A DNA stretch of 53,001 nucleotides, taken from Parcubacteria group bacterium M6-OD1-3 (lineage in GTDB: Bacteria; Patescibacteriota; Minisyncoccia; Moranbacterales; UBA9337). The notes under the pieces were generated by a model. That model was not told the DNA's origin and did not search any database. It worked only from the letters and a program-made list of their open reading frames with translations. The position numbers were made by a program, and so were the translations under genes. The stretch is from contig LSNR01000009.1 of assembly GCA_003056165.1 (NCBI GenBank), forward strand, positions 1-53,001. The letters are read 5' to 3'. Positions 25,244 through 35,439 of the stretch are shown here, one piece after another. Each line of letters begins with the position of its first letter. Position 1 is the first letter of the stretch.

Positions 25244-27061
25244 TTATTGGATATGATAAATTAAGATTGATGTGCCAACTTGATAGGTTGGTTGATATTT
25301 CGTAACCCAACGCCAAGATTCATTATCCGGTTTGCGAGGTGTTCCATCTGGTTTAAGGCGAGTATCATAAACACTACCTTGTAAGAAATTAGTGGAAACA
25401 GCGTACCAGCCTTTTTCGATTGGTCGCTTGCTGTCCCACCATTGGATATATTTATCTCCCAAATAGTATTTCGGATTTCCGCCACCGAAATAATCTACTC
25501 GGACATCTTTTATTTCAGGATGTTTGTTTAAGAATATTTGCAATCTTTTCAAATCTTGTCCCCAATCAGTATTGGAATCGGTTACATAATGATAGCCATT
25601 TTTTGGTCCACCAGCAATTTCATTGAAATAAGAAAGATAATAAGGGTAATTTATTATTGGCTCAGCGATTAACCAAACCAATAATAATGTGAATAAATAT
25701 TTTGAAAAGCTAGATTTTCTTTTTGGAATAAACTTAAAGTAATCGTGAATTTTCTTTGCAACTAGAATGTAGGTAAACGGAAGAATTGGGAAGAGGTGAC
25801 GAAAGCCGATATTTAAATTTCCAGTGATGCTGAGGTAAGCATAGAGGATAATAAAGCCAAGTAGAGTATATTCAACAACATTCGATCTTAACCAGCGTAA
25901 GACATTATTAAAATTACGCTGACAAATTTTCTCTCCAGAGATTTTTATAGCGGAAAAAATTTGAAAAAGTGTAAATAATGAGGCAAAGAAAATTAAAATT
26001 AAGAAAGGCAAAGTTTCTTTAAAGGCAAAGACGGTTGGGAAATATGCAGGAAAAGCGTTGTCTGATACTTCACCCATAAAGTAGGCTCCATTTCCCCCAG
26101 CGACTCTTTTAAAGACCATCCCGACTCCAAGAATATATTCTGCCATTGGTCGTGAGATGTCGCTTTGATTTAATGCTAGCATTACTTTGCGAGTAATTTG
26201 ACTGTCAGGGTTAATATCATCAGCTTGAAAATAAAAGTCAACGGTTTTATGAAAATTTTCCGCAGGCATTTTATAAGTATTGGGAATATAATAAGCCCAG
26301 ACAATAACTAAAGAAAGAGTGAAAGCTATAACGCCTTTACTAAAATAATCAAACCAGACCTTCAATCTGTTTGTTCGTACTTTTTTAATAAGCGGATAAA
26401 AAATTAGAACCAATCCTAATATTGGGAAAGCTACAATTGAGGAAAATTTCGCTAACTGCAAAAGTCCCAAAAACAATCCGCCAATGAGGGCATTTTTCCA
26501 AGTTGGTTTTTTAATAAATTTTAAAAAATAATAAAAGGCAAAAGTGAAAAATGCTGCTATTCCTAAATCGGTTGTTACATAGTGATTGTGTCCAAGAATG
26601 TTTGGATCAAAAGAATAGAAAACAAATGCTAGAAGTCCGGCTAGTGTACCGGCTATTTCCTTGGTCCATTTAAAAATAAAAAGTCCAAACACGAGTGATA
26701 ATAAAATAATCGGAATCCTCGCCCAAAAAATTATTTTGTCCGGATTATTACCAGCTTCCCATAGTAAATGTCGACCAGCAGTCCATTGCCCGTTCACTTT
26801 TTCTGTCCAAAATTTTTGTGAAGTATCAAAATTTAAATTCATAAAAAGCAATGGAAAAGCGGCGAGATTTTTTATAAGAGGGGGATGCTCAGGATTTAAT
26901 CGCATATCATGCTGAGTAAGATAGGAATATCCAGCTGGGATATGTGCTACTTCATCAAAAGTAATAGCGTCGTTATTGGCATTGAGAATTGATACTCCTA
27001 GAAATATCACTGAAATAACGACGATGATTAATTGATACCTTTGTTTTAAAAATTTTTGCAT
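25244..27061 (-). CDS. Glycosyltransferase family 39-like multi-TM membrane protein
   Basis: ITFDEVAHIPAGYSYLTQHDMRLNPEHPPLIKNLAAFPLL, many TM segments, NTDWGQDLKRLQIFL. Confidence 0.8.
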   Translation of the reverse strand: MQKFLKQRYQLIIVVISVIFLGVSILNANNDAITFDEVAHIPAGYSYLTQHDMRLNPEHPPLIKNLAAFPLLFMNLNFDTSQKFWTEKVNGQWTAGRHLLWEAGNNPDKIIFWARIPIILLSLVFGLFIFKWTKEIAGTLAGLLAFVFYSFDPNILGHNHYVTTDLGIAAFFTFAFYYFLKFIKKPTWKNALIGGLFLGLLQLAKFSSIVAFPILGLVLIFYPLIKKVRTNRLKVWFDYFSKGVIAFTLSLVIVWAYYIPNTYKMPAENFHKTVDFYFQADDINPDSQITRKVMLALNQSDISRPMAEYILGVGMVFKRVAGGNGAYFMGEVSDNAFPAYFPTVFAFKETLPFLILIFFASLFTLFQIFSAIKISGEKICQRNFNNVLRWLRSNVVEYTLLGFIILYAYLSITGNLNIGFRHLFPILPFTYILVAKKIHDYFKFIPKRKSSFSKYLFTLLLVWLIAEPIINYPYYLSYFNEIAGGPKNGYHYVTDSNTDWGQDLKRLQIFLNKHPEIKDVRVDYFGGGNPKYYLGDKYIQWWDSKRPIEKGWYAVSTNFLQGSVYDTRLKPDGTPRKPDNESWRWVTKYQPTYQVGTSILIYHIQ

Positions 27062-27086
27062 ATTTTTATTATTAAGTTTTATTAGT

Positions 27087-28703
27087 TTATTTTTGAACTG
27101 TCCAAATAATTTGTTGTCGATTATTTATTTTTTTAGAAAATGCTCTAAGTTTTAAATTAGGATATAGGTTGATAAGTTTGTCTACAACCCAGCGCTGATT
27201 ATCGGTCATAATAAAAATATAATTGCGGTCATACTTACTTGGCAATTTTCTTGTTATATAATCAAGTTGGTCTTGATGTACTCGATAGGTGTTAGGCATT
27301 TTATAATTAAATAACTTAATTGGGATTATTTGCATATTTCCAGCAATGACAATCTTCTTTTTATTATTTGGTAAAGTTTCTAAATAATTTGAAATGCTCA
27401 TCAAATTTGCCTCAAAAGACTCTGCTTGCTTGGGATTATTTGCCCAGAAATAATGATACTTAATTACATTACCAACGCTGATAATTACTAAAGAAATAAT
27501 AATCAAAGATATAACACTTAATTTAAAATTGCGTTTATTTTTTGTTGTGTCCATTTTTCCAAAAATCCAAAGAAAAGGGATTGTTGCAATTATGTAAGTA
27601 GCTGGCAGGGTGCCGATGGCTCGTAGGGCGTGAGGTAATCCTTCAGCACTTAAAAATTCGGGAGATAACATTCCAAAAAACCAAGCCAAAAGAAAACTAT
27701 AGACATAAAATTTTCGGTCACGAATATTATTTTTAAATCGTAAAAATAATAAATGAAACCACTTAGAAATCAGATAAATCAATCCGATTAAAAATGAAAT
27801 TCCTAAAATTGGATTAAGTATTGGATAGGGCGGATAATTATGTCGCCAATTCTGGTCTCCCCAGAAAGTATATTGAACCAAACTCAATCCCAAACTTTTC
27901 CCAGCAGTTTTTAAAAGATGGCCATGATTCATTGCTGGAGAAAAAATGGAAATTTCTCCAGAACGAGAATTTAGATATGCTGGGTGATGATAAAAAGTTA
28001 AAAGCATTGGCGACATAGAAGCTATAGAGAATATTATAAAAATCAATGCAGGGAACCAATAGTCACGCAGAAAATTCTTCTTCGTTATCCAAAGAGCAAC
28101 AAATAAAATTAGTAAAATTGCCGGAGCGATGCGGAAAGCGATGTATGTGTGCAATCCAATTCCAAAAACAAATCCGGCGAGGGCAAAATATAGGTATTGC
28201 TTTAAGCGTTCTAATTTGAAAGCTTTATTGTTTCTAATACCGTGGAATAAAAAATAAAAAGAAAAAGTTAAAATAGCGGGAAGCATAATGGCACGAAAAG
28301 CAATGCGAGAAAAATTTATTGACCAAAAAGAAAAAGCGACAAAAAATGCGGTGAGTAAACCGGCGCGACGACTGCGAAAGAGTTCTTTGCTAAGCAAATA
28401 ACTTCCCCAAACAGTTAAAAATCCAAAAATAATGGAAGGGAATTTCAATCCCAAAATCGTTATGCCAAAAAAGTGGTAAGAGAGAGCGATTAAATTCATA
28501 AACAATCCTTCGCGACCATTGTTATCAGTATAAAACCACCTGTAATCACCAGAATAAAAAGTTTTTAAAGCATCTATCCCATTAACCGCTTCATCTGGAT
28601 AAATTCCACTTGGGGCACCCTCAATATTATAAATACGAACAGCTAGAGCAAGAACTAAAATTAAAATTAATGTTAATGTTGGGATTATTTTTTTTATTTT
28701 CAT
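27087..28703 (-). CDS. Glycosyltransferase family 39-like multi-TM membrane protein (likely start MKIKK; ORF open to 28727)
   Basis: RIYNIEGAPSGIYPDEAVNGIDALKTFYSGDYRWFYTDNNGREGLFMNLIALS plus many TM segments. Confidence 0.8.
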   Translation of the reverse strand: MKIKKIIPTLTLILILVLALAVRIYNIEGAPSGIYPDEAVNGIDALKTFYSGDYRWFYTDNNGREGLFMNLIALSYHFFGITILGLKFPSIIFGFLTVWGSYLLSKELFRSRRAGLLTAFFVAFSFWSINFSRIAFRAIMLPAILTFSFYFLFHGIRNNKAFKLERLKQYLYFALAGFVFGIGLHTYIAFRIAPAILLILFVALWITKKNFLRDYWFPALIFIIFSIASMSPMLLTFYHHPAYLNSRSGEISIFSPAMNHGHLLKTAGKSLGLSLVQYTFWGDQNWRHNYPPYPILNPILGISFLIGLIYLISKWFHLLFLRFKNNIRDRKFYVYSFLLAWFFGMLSPEFLSAEGLPHALRAIGTLPATYIIATIPFLWIFGKMDTTKNKRNFKLSVISLIIISLVIISVGNVIKYHYFWANNPKQAESFEANLMSISNYLETLPNNKKKIVIAGNMQIIPIKLFNYKMPNTYRVHQDQLDYITRKLPSKYDRNYIFIMTDNQRWVVDKLINLYPNLKLRAFSKKINNRQQIIWTVQK

Positions 28704-28857
28704 AGATTGTTTGGTTCGCTCCGCCAACCGGCGAATGGCGAATTAATTTTTTTATATTTATTTTCTATACTAATAGTATAACACTTTTTGTTAATTCGAT
28801 AAAGTTATGGTATAATTTAAAAAGTTGGAAGTAATCTTTTTTAAACAATTTTTTGCT

Positions 28858-31800
28858 ATGAGTGAAAAAGGGGTAAAAAATAATGAAGATCAGTCGATTG
28901 TTAAAGATGTAGAATTATCGGAAAGTGTAGATGAAAAAATAAAAGAACGAGTAAATAATTTTGTAGAAAAAGTATTTTTAAAAAATAAAAAGTTTTTGAC
29001 TACAGCAAAAAAAGGTTATAGAAAACATGCAGAAGAAAAAGTTCAAGAAAGTTTAGATGTTCTTCACAAAAAAATTCTGGAAGAAGTAATTTCTGGCGAA
29101 TATGATTTAGATAATTTGAATCAAGATAAGTTAAAAGAGCTTGCTGTAAATGTTGCGGAAAATGTTAGCAGAAGTGGTGAAATTACTATTTCAAAAGGAT
29201 TTAAAAAGGCTGTCCGGATGACCTGTAATTATGGCAATGGAAAAACACCAAAAGAAATAATTGTTGATTTGGAAGAATCTGAAATATCAGGAAAGTCTAC
29301 TGGAAATGTAGAACAAAAAGGTGTAAAAACCGAGGAGATTGAATTGGCTAAAAAAAGGAAAGCTTCGGCTGAAAAAAGAAAGAATTTTTTTGAAAAAAAA
29401 TTTGGAATAGATGAGAATTATACTTTAATATCAACGGACGAAAATGGACATGAAGCACCAACGGACAGTTTTACCTTGGTCGAATATATTGTTGGAGATA
29501 CCAAAGGAAAAGATAGAGTGAAAATTGACTGGCATAATGATGGTAAGAAAGAGGAAGTTCCCTATAAGGAATTCATTGCCTTGCTCAAAAAAGGGTTTAC
29601 GAAAGAGGAAATGTCAATATTATCAAAGGAAAAAGGGAATAATGACAAAAAGAATAAAAAAGATTCTGAAAAAAGAGAAATAAGTCTTAACGCTCTAGAA
29701 GATCTATTGGATAACTTTGAAAATAAAATTTCCGCGGAAAATTTTCAAGATTTAGGTGAAGAAATTAGAGCTAGTGCGCATCAAGCTTTTGATGATTTTT
29801 CTAGAAAATTAGAGGAAATAAAAAAATCTAAAAAGTCTGTTTCGGAAATTGATGAAGTTTTTACAGATTCAATAAAGGAAATAAGAAAATTGGATGAATT
29901 GGAAAAAAATTATTTTAATAAAAATAATAAAAATAAAACTAAAAAAAAGGTTGATTTGGAAGAGAAAGAAGAGGATGCAAAAGTAAGAGCGGATAAACAT
30001 CGGGATGAATATTTTAAAGAAATGGGTTGGGGTAAGAAGTCGTCGAATGAAAAAGTGGATGAAGAACTGGCGGGAGATTTGGAACTGGCGGATAAATTTG
30101 CGAAAGAATCCGATGATGAAAAACATTTTGTTGATCAAAAATTAGAAAGAAAATTAGAAGAAATTCTCAAAGATAATCCAGAGATTGAAAAGGAAGTCGT
30201 TAGAAAAACGCTTGATGCCGGAACAAGAGAAACTGCTTACGATAAAGCGGATTTAAAAGACAAAATTTTGATGTTGTTAGGAGAGCACTCAAACCAAGCT
30301 AGACAAAAATATCTTGAAAAAGATTATGATATGGATAGAAGATTGGGTGGAATGAAAAGATTTTTTGGTAAAACTTTTAAGATTGGAAATTTCGAAGAAG
30401 AAATAAATTCTTATAAAGAAAATTACGAAATTGCTAGAGAAAAATACAAGAATGCGATTTTGGAATTGGAAGGACTTGGCGATAGGGAAGAAGCGGAAAT
30501 TTTAGTGCGTGATTTTCAAATTTCCGAACAATTAAGGTGGCGAAATGATAGTTTAGATATTGCGATAGAAAATAATCCTATTTATGAAAATTCTAAGAAA
30601 TTTTTACTTGGAGCAGTGAATAAATATCGTGAAATGCGAAAATGGCCAGGCGATAAAATTTCCGAATTGTTTGGTCTTAAGGGTTTAAGTAAGGGAGTCG
30701 GAATTGTTTCTGGAATGTTAATTACAGGAAAAGCTTTAAAAGAAATTGGAATGGTTGGAAATCCGGCCTACAGAGTTTTTTCAGTGGCGGTTGCATCAGT
30801 TGGGTATAAACAACTTTTAGAAACTGTGACAGAGAAAAAAAGAATAAAAGGAAATGAAAAGAAGGTCAAAGAAGTCCTAAATACATTCGGAGCAGAGTTT
30901 GAAGCTGGAAAAAATATTGATGGGCTTAGTGCGTGGTTATCTGATAAAAATAAAAGTCTAGATAAAGATATCCAGGGCGAAAAATATTGGAAAAAGTGGC
31001 GAACGGTAATGTCTGGTGGCTTGGCAATGGGAACATTTTTTGGTGGCAGTTTATTAAGTGAAAAAATAATGGAACATTTTGGCGGAGGCATTCATCATAA
31101 TCAAATTGAAGTAGATGTGAATGATGAACATAGTTTAAAAGATACTGCTGTTAATAGTGGAAAGATAAAGGAAGAAGTGGAGAAATTTTTAGGTGATAAC
31201 AATATTAAGACAGAAAAAATTCTCAATCCTACGGTTTCACCAACTGAGCCAAATATTCCTGTTGAAAGTTTGGCTAATGATAAAATTATTGAAGAACCTT
31301 TTCCAATAAATTCTGGTAATGAAAATAATATTGAAGTAGACACTCAACAAATAGATAATAATAGAGTAATAAGTACTGGAAATGCTGAATTTCGTGGAGC
31401 TGTAGAAGTAAATAAGGCAGAAATTTCTGTAAATCAAGATGATTTACGTCGTCAAGATTTACCTAGTTCTGAAAATAGCGAAGTCAGTCAAAATAATGTT
31501 CCTGAAAAAACAATTGATATTACAAATCCCAACGTAGAGCAACATAGAAATATTACCGGTTCGGAAATGCAAATCGCCTATGGTTTGGGATTTACACCGA
31601 CGGAGTATTCTCGATTAAATGACATAACTCTGGTGCATATTAGCGATGCTAAAATTAGCGAATTATTGGAAAAAGTCGGTGGGTCAAATAGTATTAATTT
31701 AAATGAAACGACTGTTGGAGAATTTTTCAGACAACTTAATATTAATGATTTGCCAAAAAATATCCAACTTTCGGATATGACGGGAGAAAAATATATTGAA

Positions 31801-32082
31801 TATTTGGCGAATGTTATTAATAACGAAGCAATGGAATTAAAAAAGGAAATTGCCGTTGGAAATATTGGCAAATGGAATCAAATGAAAAATCATTTGGCAA
31901 TTGGAGAACTTGATGAAAATTTTGGTAAGTTTTACACTGAGATATCCAAAAAGCTGTCTTTATATGCTCGACCAACAGAAAGTGTGGAAAAATGGTTAAT
32001 GCGGGTGACTAGATTTTCATATGATCGAGGAATATTGGTTGAAGTGAAACAAAATTTGGAAAATATTGTTTCTAAAAAATAA
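28858..32082 (+). CDS. Large hypothetical charged/coiled-coil protein with central hydrophobic segments (ORF open from 28825)
   Basis: Long K/E-rich ORF; hydrophobic GVGIVSGMLITGKALKEIGMV and MSGGLAMGTFFGGSLLSEKIM; same strand and close upstream of the VirD4-like gene. Confidence 0.75.
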   Translation: MSEKGVKNNEDQSIVKDVELSESVDEKIKERVNNFVEKVFLKNKKFLTTAKKGYRKHAEEKVQESLDVLHKKILEEVISGEYDLDNLNQDKLKELAVNVAENVSRSGEITISKGFKKAVRMTCNYGNGKTPKEIIVDLEESEISGKSTGNVEQKGVKTEEIELAKKRKASAEKRKNFFEKKFGIDENYTLISTDENGHEAPTDSFTLVEYIVGDTKGKDRVKIDWHNDGKKEEVPYKEFIALLKKGFTKEEMSILSKEKGNNDKKNKKDSEKREISLNALEDLLDNFENKISAENFQDLGEEIRASAHQAFDDFSRKLEEIKKSKKSVSEIDEVFTDSIKEIRKLDELEKNYFNKNNKNKTKKKVDLEEKEEDAKVRADKHRDEYFKEMGWGKKSSNEKVDEELAGDLELADKFAKESDDEKHFVDQKLERKLEEILKDNPEIEKEVVRKTLDAGTRETAYDKADLKDKILMLLGEHSNQARQKYLEKDYDMDRRLGGMKRFFGKTFKIGNFEEEINSYKENYEIAREKYKNAILELEGLGDREEAEILVRDFQISEQLRWRNDSLDIAIENNPIYENSKKFLLGAVNKYREMRKWPGDKISELFGLKGLSKGVGIVSGMLITGKALKEIGMVGNPAYRVFSVAVASVGYKQLLETVTEKKRIKGNEKKVKEVLNTFGAEFEAGKNIDGLSAWLSDKNKSLDKDIQGEKYWKKWRTVMSGGLAMGTFFGGSLLSEKIMEHFGGGIHHNQIEVDVNDEHSLKDTAVNSGKIKEEVEKFLGDNNIKTEKILNPTVSPTEPNIPVESLANDKIIEEPFPINSGNENNIEVDTQQIDNNRVISTGNAEFRGAVEVNKAEISVNQDDLRRQDLPSSENSEVSQNNVPEKTIDITNPNVEQHRNITGSEMQIAYGLGFTPTEYSRLNDITLVHISDAKISELLEKVGGSNSINLNETTVGEFFRQLNINDLPKNIQLSDMTGEKYIEYLANVINNEAMELKKEIAVGNIGKWNQMKNHLAIGELDENFGKFYTEISKKLSLYARPTESVEKWLMRVTRFSYDRGILVEVKQNLENIVSKK

Positions 32083-32112
32083 AAATTAAATTAACTTATC
32101 AAAATAAATATT

Positions 32113-32415
32113 ATGAATAAAAAACAAGATAAAAATACGATGAAAATAATTGAAGAGTTGGGATTGGAAAAACTATCAAAAAAAAGACAGGATGAAATTT
32201 TGGCAAAAATAGGTGAATTAATTTTAAAGAAAATTTTTGTTGAAGTTGTTGAGAAATTGGATGAAAATGACAAAAGGGAGTTTGAAAAAATATTGGCTGA
32301 AGAGAAAAGCGCTGATGAAATTATGGAATTTTTGAGTACAAAAATTGAAAACTATGATAAAATGGTAGAAGAAATAGTTATTAAATTGAAAGAAGATTTG
32401 AAAGGAAGTTTGTAA
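32113..32415 (+). CDS. Small hypothetical charged protein
   Basis: Helical 100-aa ORF; LEKLSKKRQDEILAKIGELILKKIFVEVVEKLDENDKREFEKIL. Confidence 0.65.
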   Translation: MNKKQDKNTMKIIEELGLEKLSKKRQDEILAKIGELILKKIFVEVVEKLDENDKREFEKILAEEKSADEIMEFLSTKIENYDKMVEEIVIKLKEDLKGSL

Positions 32416-32435
32416 TTTTTTTTAAGTATAAAATT

Positions 32436-32903
32436 ATGTCTGATGAAAAAAATATCGGTTCTCAAAAGGTAGCTGAAGAAGGATTAGAACCAATTGATAA
32501 AAAAGATTTGAATTTAGCGGGGAAATTTGGTCATATCGAAAAAAGTGATATTCAAAAAGCTGAAAAGGATAGTCAAGAAGAAGTGAAAACTGTTGAAAAT
32601 AGAGAAATTGCCAGTGAGATGATAAGCGCTGAAAAGGACTCTGTTTATCAGAAAATATTGTCGAAAGTTAAACAAAAAAATGGTGCTAAAAAAATTGATG
32701 AAAATGAAATATTTTCTGATGCGGAAAAGGCGTCATTGCAAAAAACTGCAGAAACCAGAATTCAAATTTTAGTTGATTTGGCAAAAGAAAAAGGTGTGGT
32801 TCATTCAATAAAAGTTGCACGACACTTAGATAGTAATTATGTTTTAGATTGTTTGCATGACAAATTATTAGAAGAACGATTAACAGAAGAGGGTTTGATT
32901 TAA
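32436..32903 (+). CDS. Hypothetical charged protein
   Basis: ORF in tight cluster; ends RIQILVDLAKEKGVVHSIKVARHLDSNYVLDCLHDKLLEERLTEEGLI. Confidence 0.65.
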   Translation: MSDEKNIGSQKVAEEGLEPIDKKDLNLAGKFGHIEKSDIQKAEKDSQEEVKTVENREIASEMISAEKDSVYQKILSKVKQKNGAKKIDENEIFSDAEKASLQKTAETRIQILVDLAKEKGVVHSIKVARHLDSNYVLDCLHDKLLEERLTEEGLI

Positions 32904-32920
32904 TTTGAAAAGTTTAAAAA

Positions 32921-35404
32921 ATGGAAATTATTTTAGGAATATTGATAATATTTTTCGGGACTGTCTCTCTATTGAGTGGAGCTTTTTTGGTAGTGCGTAG
33001 TTTTTTAAAATTTCGGGCGCAGATAAATTATTCTATGAATATGGACCTAGAGGTTATTCGCGTAACGAAAATAAACAAAGATGATGCAATGAAAGGTTCT
33101 GGGGAGAAGGAAGGATGGAAAGAAGAGATTGGAGCGATGGAACAACTGTTAACAACATTAGCTAAATTAAAACGAAATTCATCGTGGCTAATGAAATTAC
33201 TCTACGAAGCACCATATATTTCTTTTGAGATTGCCAATCCATCTAATAGTGAAGAAATTTTCTTTTTTATAGCGGTTGCCAAGAAATTTAGAGAAAGTGT
33301 CGAAAAACAAGTTCATAGTTTTTTCCCAAATGCTTCTATCGAAAAAGTTTCTGATTATACTATTTTTTCTCCAAAAAGCTTTACGGCATCAGCTGTTTTA
33401 GAATTAAAGAATGAATATGCCTTACCCCTAAAAACGTATGAGAATATGAAAGTTGATCCGTTAAATGAAATTTCTAACTCATTAAGTAAATTTAAAACGG
33501 AGGAAGAAGGAGCATCAATTCAATTGGTTATTGTGCCAGCTAAAGATGGTTGGAGAAAAATGGGTCAAACAATTGCTCATAAAATGCAACAAGGGAAACA
33601 GTTGAAAGATGTTCATTCAAATTCTTTAATGAAAAAAATTGGTGGTGAAGTTGGTAGCGGTGTTGGTGATGTGGTCAGTATATTGGCTGGAACAGAAAAA
33701 AAGAAAACAGAAAATTATAGTTTTGATAATAGTAGTACGATACAATTAACTCCGGAAGAACAAGAATTGGTAAAATCCATTGAAAATAAAACTAATAAAA
33801 CAGGTTTTTATACCAATATTAGATTGTTAGCCTCGGCGGATACACAGGAACGAGCGGATGAAATTCTGTCACAAATGGAGAATGCTTTTTCTCAATTTGA
33901 AAATCCAGGAGTAAATTATTTTCAAATTAAAAAAAGAATTAAAAGTAAAGATATTTCCTTTAATTATATTTTTAGAAGTTTTGAAAAAAATAATTCCATA
34001 ATTTTAAATACGGAGGAACTAGCTAGTATTTTTCATTTTCCAATTTCAACGACGGAAACACCCAAAATAAAATGGTTAAAATCAGGTTCGGCTCCACCAC
34101 CAATAAATATTCCGGAAAAAGGAATTTTATTGGGTTACAATGATTATCGTGGAACGAATACTAAAATAAGAATTTCTGATGCAGATAGGCGAAGACATCT
34201 TTATGCAATTGGACAGACTGGAACCGGTAAATCCACTTTTTTGCAGGAAATGGCAAAACAAGATATTCGTGCCGGTAAAGGTGTTTGTTTTGTTGATCCT
34301 CATGGTGATGCTATTGAAGATATTTTGACAGCTGTTCCAAAAGAGAGAGCGGAAGATGTAATTATTTTTGACCCCTCGGATACGAAGAGACCTTTGGGGC
34401 TTAATATGTTAGAATGTGATAAGCCAGAAGAAAAAAGTTTTGTAATTAATGAGATGATTAGTATTTTCGATAAGTTATATGATCTTAAGCAAACTGGTGG
34501 GCCAATGTTTGAGCAATATGCTAGAAATGCAATGCTTTTGATTATGGAGCATCCCGAATCAGGTTCAACACTAATGGAAATTCCAAAGGTTTTGGCGGAT
34601 GAAGAATTTAGAAAAATGAAATTGGAGCATTGTAACAATCCAGTTGTGCGAGATTTTTGGATTAAAGAAGCTGAAAAGGCTGGTGGAGAAGCAGCTTTAG
34701 CAAATATGGTGCCGTATATTACTTCTAAGCTGACAACTTTTATTTCCAACGATATGATGCGTCCAATAATTGCTCAGCAAAAAAGTGCTTTGAATTTTCG
34801 AAAGATTATGGATGAGAAAAAAATATTACTCATTAATTTGTCTAAGGGAAAGATTGGTGAAATCAATAGTCATCTTTTGGGAATGGTGATAATAGGGAAA
34901 ATCCTAATGGCAGCTTTGGCACGGGTTGATACCCCAGAAAAAGAGCGTGAAGATTATTATTTATATATTGATGAGTTTCAGAATGTGACAACGGATTCAA
35001 TTTCACAAATCCTTTCCGAAGCGAGAAAATATAAATTAAATTTAATTATTGCACATCAATTTATTGGTCAATTAAGTGAAGAAATTTCTAAGGCGGTATT
35101 TGGAAATGTTGGGTCAATGTGTTCTTTCAGGGTAGGTCCGGAAGATGCGGAATTTTTAGAAAAACAATTTGAGCCAATTTTTACTGCTAATGATTTGGTT
35201 AATGTGGATAATTACAATGGATTTGCTCGATTATTGATGAATAACGAAACAGTGAAGCCATTTAACTTAAAAACTTATCCACCGAGCGATGGTGATCCGG
35301 AGATAGTTAAATATCTAAAAGAAATTTCTCGTTTGAAATATGGTCGTGATGCAGACTTAGTTAACAAGGAAATTATGGAACGAGCAAAATTTAAAAGTTT
35401 ATAA
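32921..35404 (+). CDS. VirD4/TraG-like type IV secretion coupling ATPase with N-terminal TM
   Basis: LYAIGQTGTGKSTFLQEMAKQDIRAGKGVCFVDPHGDAIEDIL (Walker A), YYLYIDEFQNVTTDSISQILSEARKYKLNLIIAHQFIGQL (Walker B and sensor region). Confidence 0.9.
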   Translation: MEIILGILIIFFGTVSLLSGAFLVVRSFLKFRAQINYSMNMDLEVIRVTKINKDDAMKGSGEKEGWKEEIGAMEQLLTTLAKLKRNSSWLMKLLYEAPYISFEIANPSNSEEIFFFIAVAKKFRESVEKQVHSFFPNASIEKVSDYTIFSPKSFTASAVLELKNEYALPLKTYENMKVDPLNEISNSLSKFKTEEEGASIQLVIVPAKDGWRKMGQTIAHKMQQGKQLKDVHSNSLMKKIGGEVGSGVGDVVSILAGTEKKKTENYSFDNSSTIQLTPEEQELVKSIENKTNKTGFYTNIRLLASADTQERADEILSQMENAFSQFENPGVNYFQIKKRIKSKDISFNYIFRSFEKNNSIILNTEELASIFHFPISTTETPKIKWLKSGSAPPPINIPEKGILLGYNDYRGTNTKIRISDADRRRHLYAIGQTGTGKSTFLQEMAKQDIRAGKGVCFVDPHGDAIEDILTAVPKERAEDVIIFDPSDTKRPLGLNMLECDKPEEKSFVINEMISIFDKLYDLKQTGGPMFEQYARNAMLLIMEHPESGSTLMEIPKVLADEEFRKMKLEHCNNPVVRDFWIKEAEKAGGEAALANMVPYITSKLTTFISNDMMRPIIAQQKSALNFRKIMDEKKILLINLSKGKIGEINSHLLGMVIIGKILMAALARVDTPEKEREDYYLYIDEFQNVTTDSISQILSEARKYKLNLIIAHQFIGQLSEEISKAVFGNVGSMCSFRVGPEDAEFLEKQFEPIFTANDLVNVDNYNGFARLLMNNETVKPFNLKTYPPSDGDPEIVKYLKEISRLKYGRDADLVNKEIMERAKFKSL

Positions 35405-35439
35405 TCCAATCTGCCAGTTGGCGGACTAAAAATAATTAT

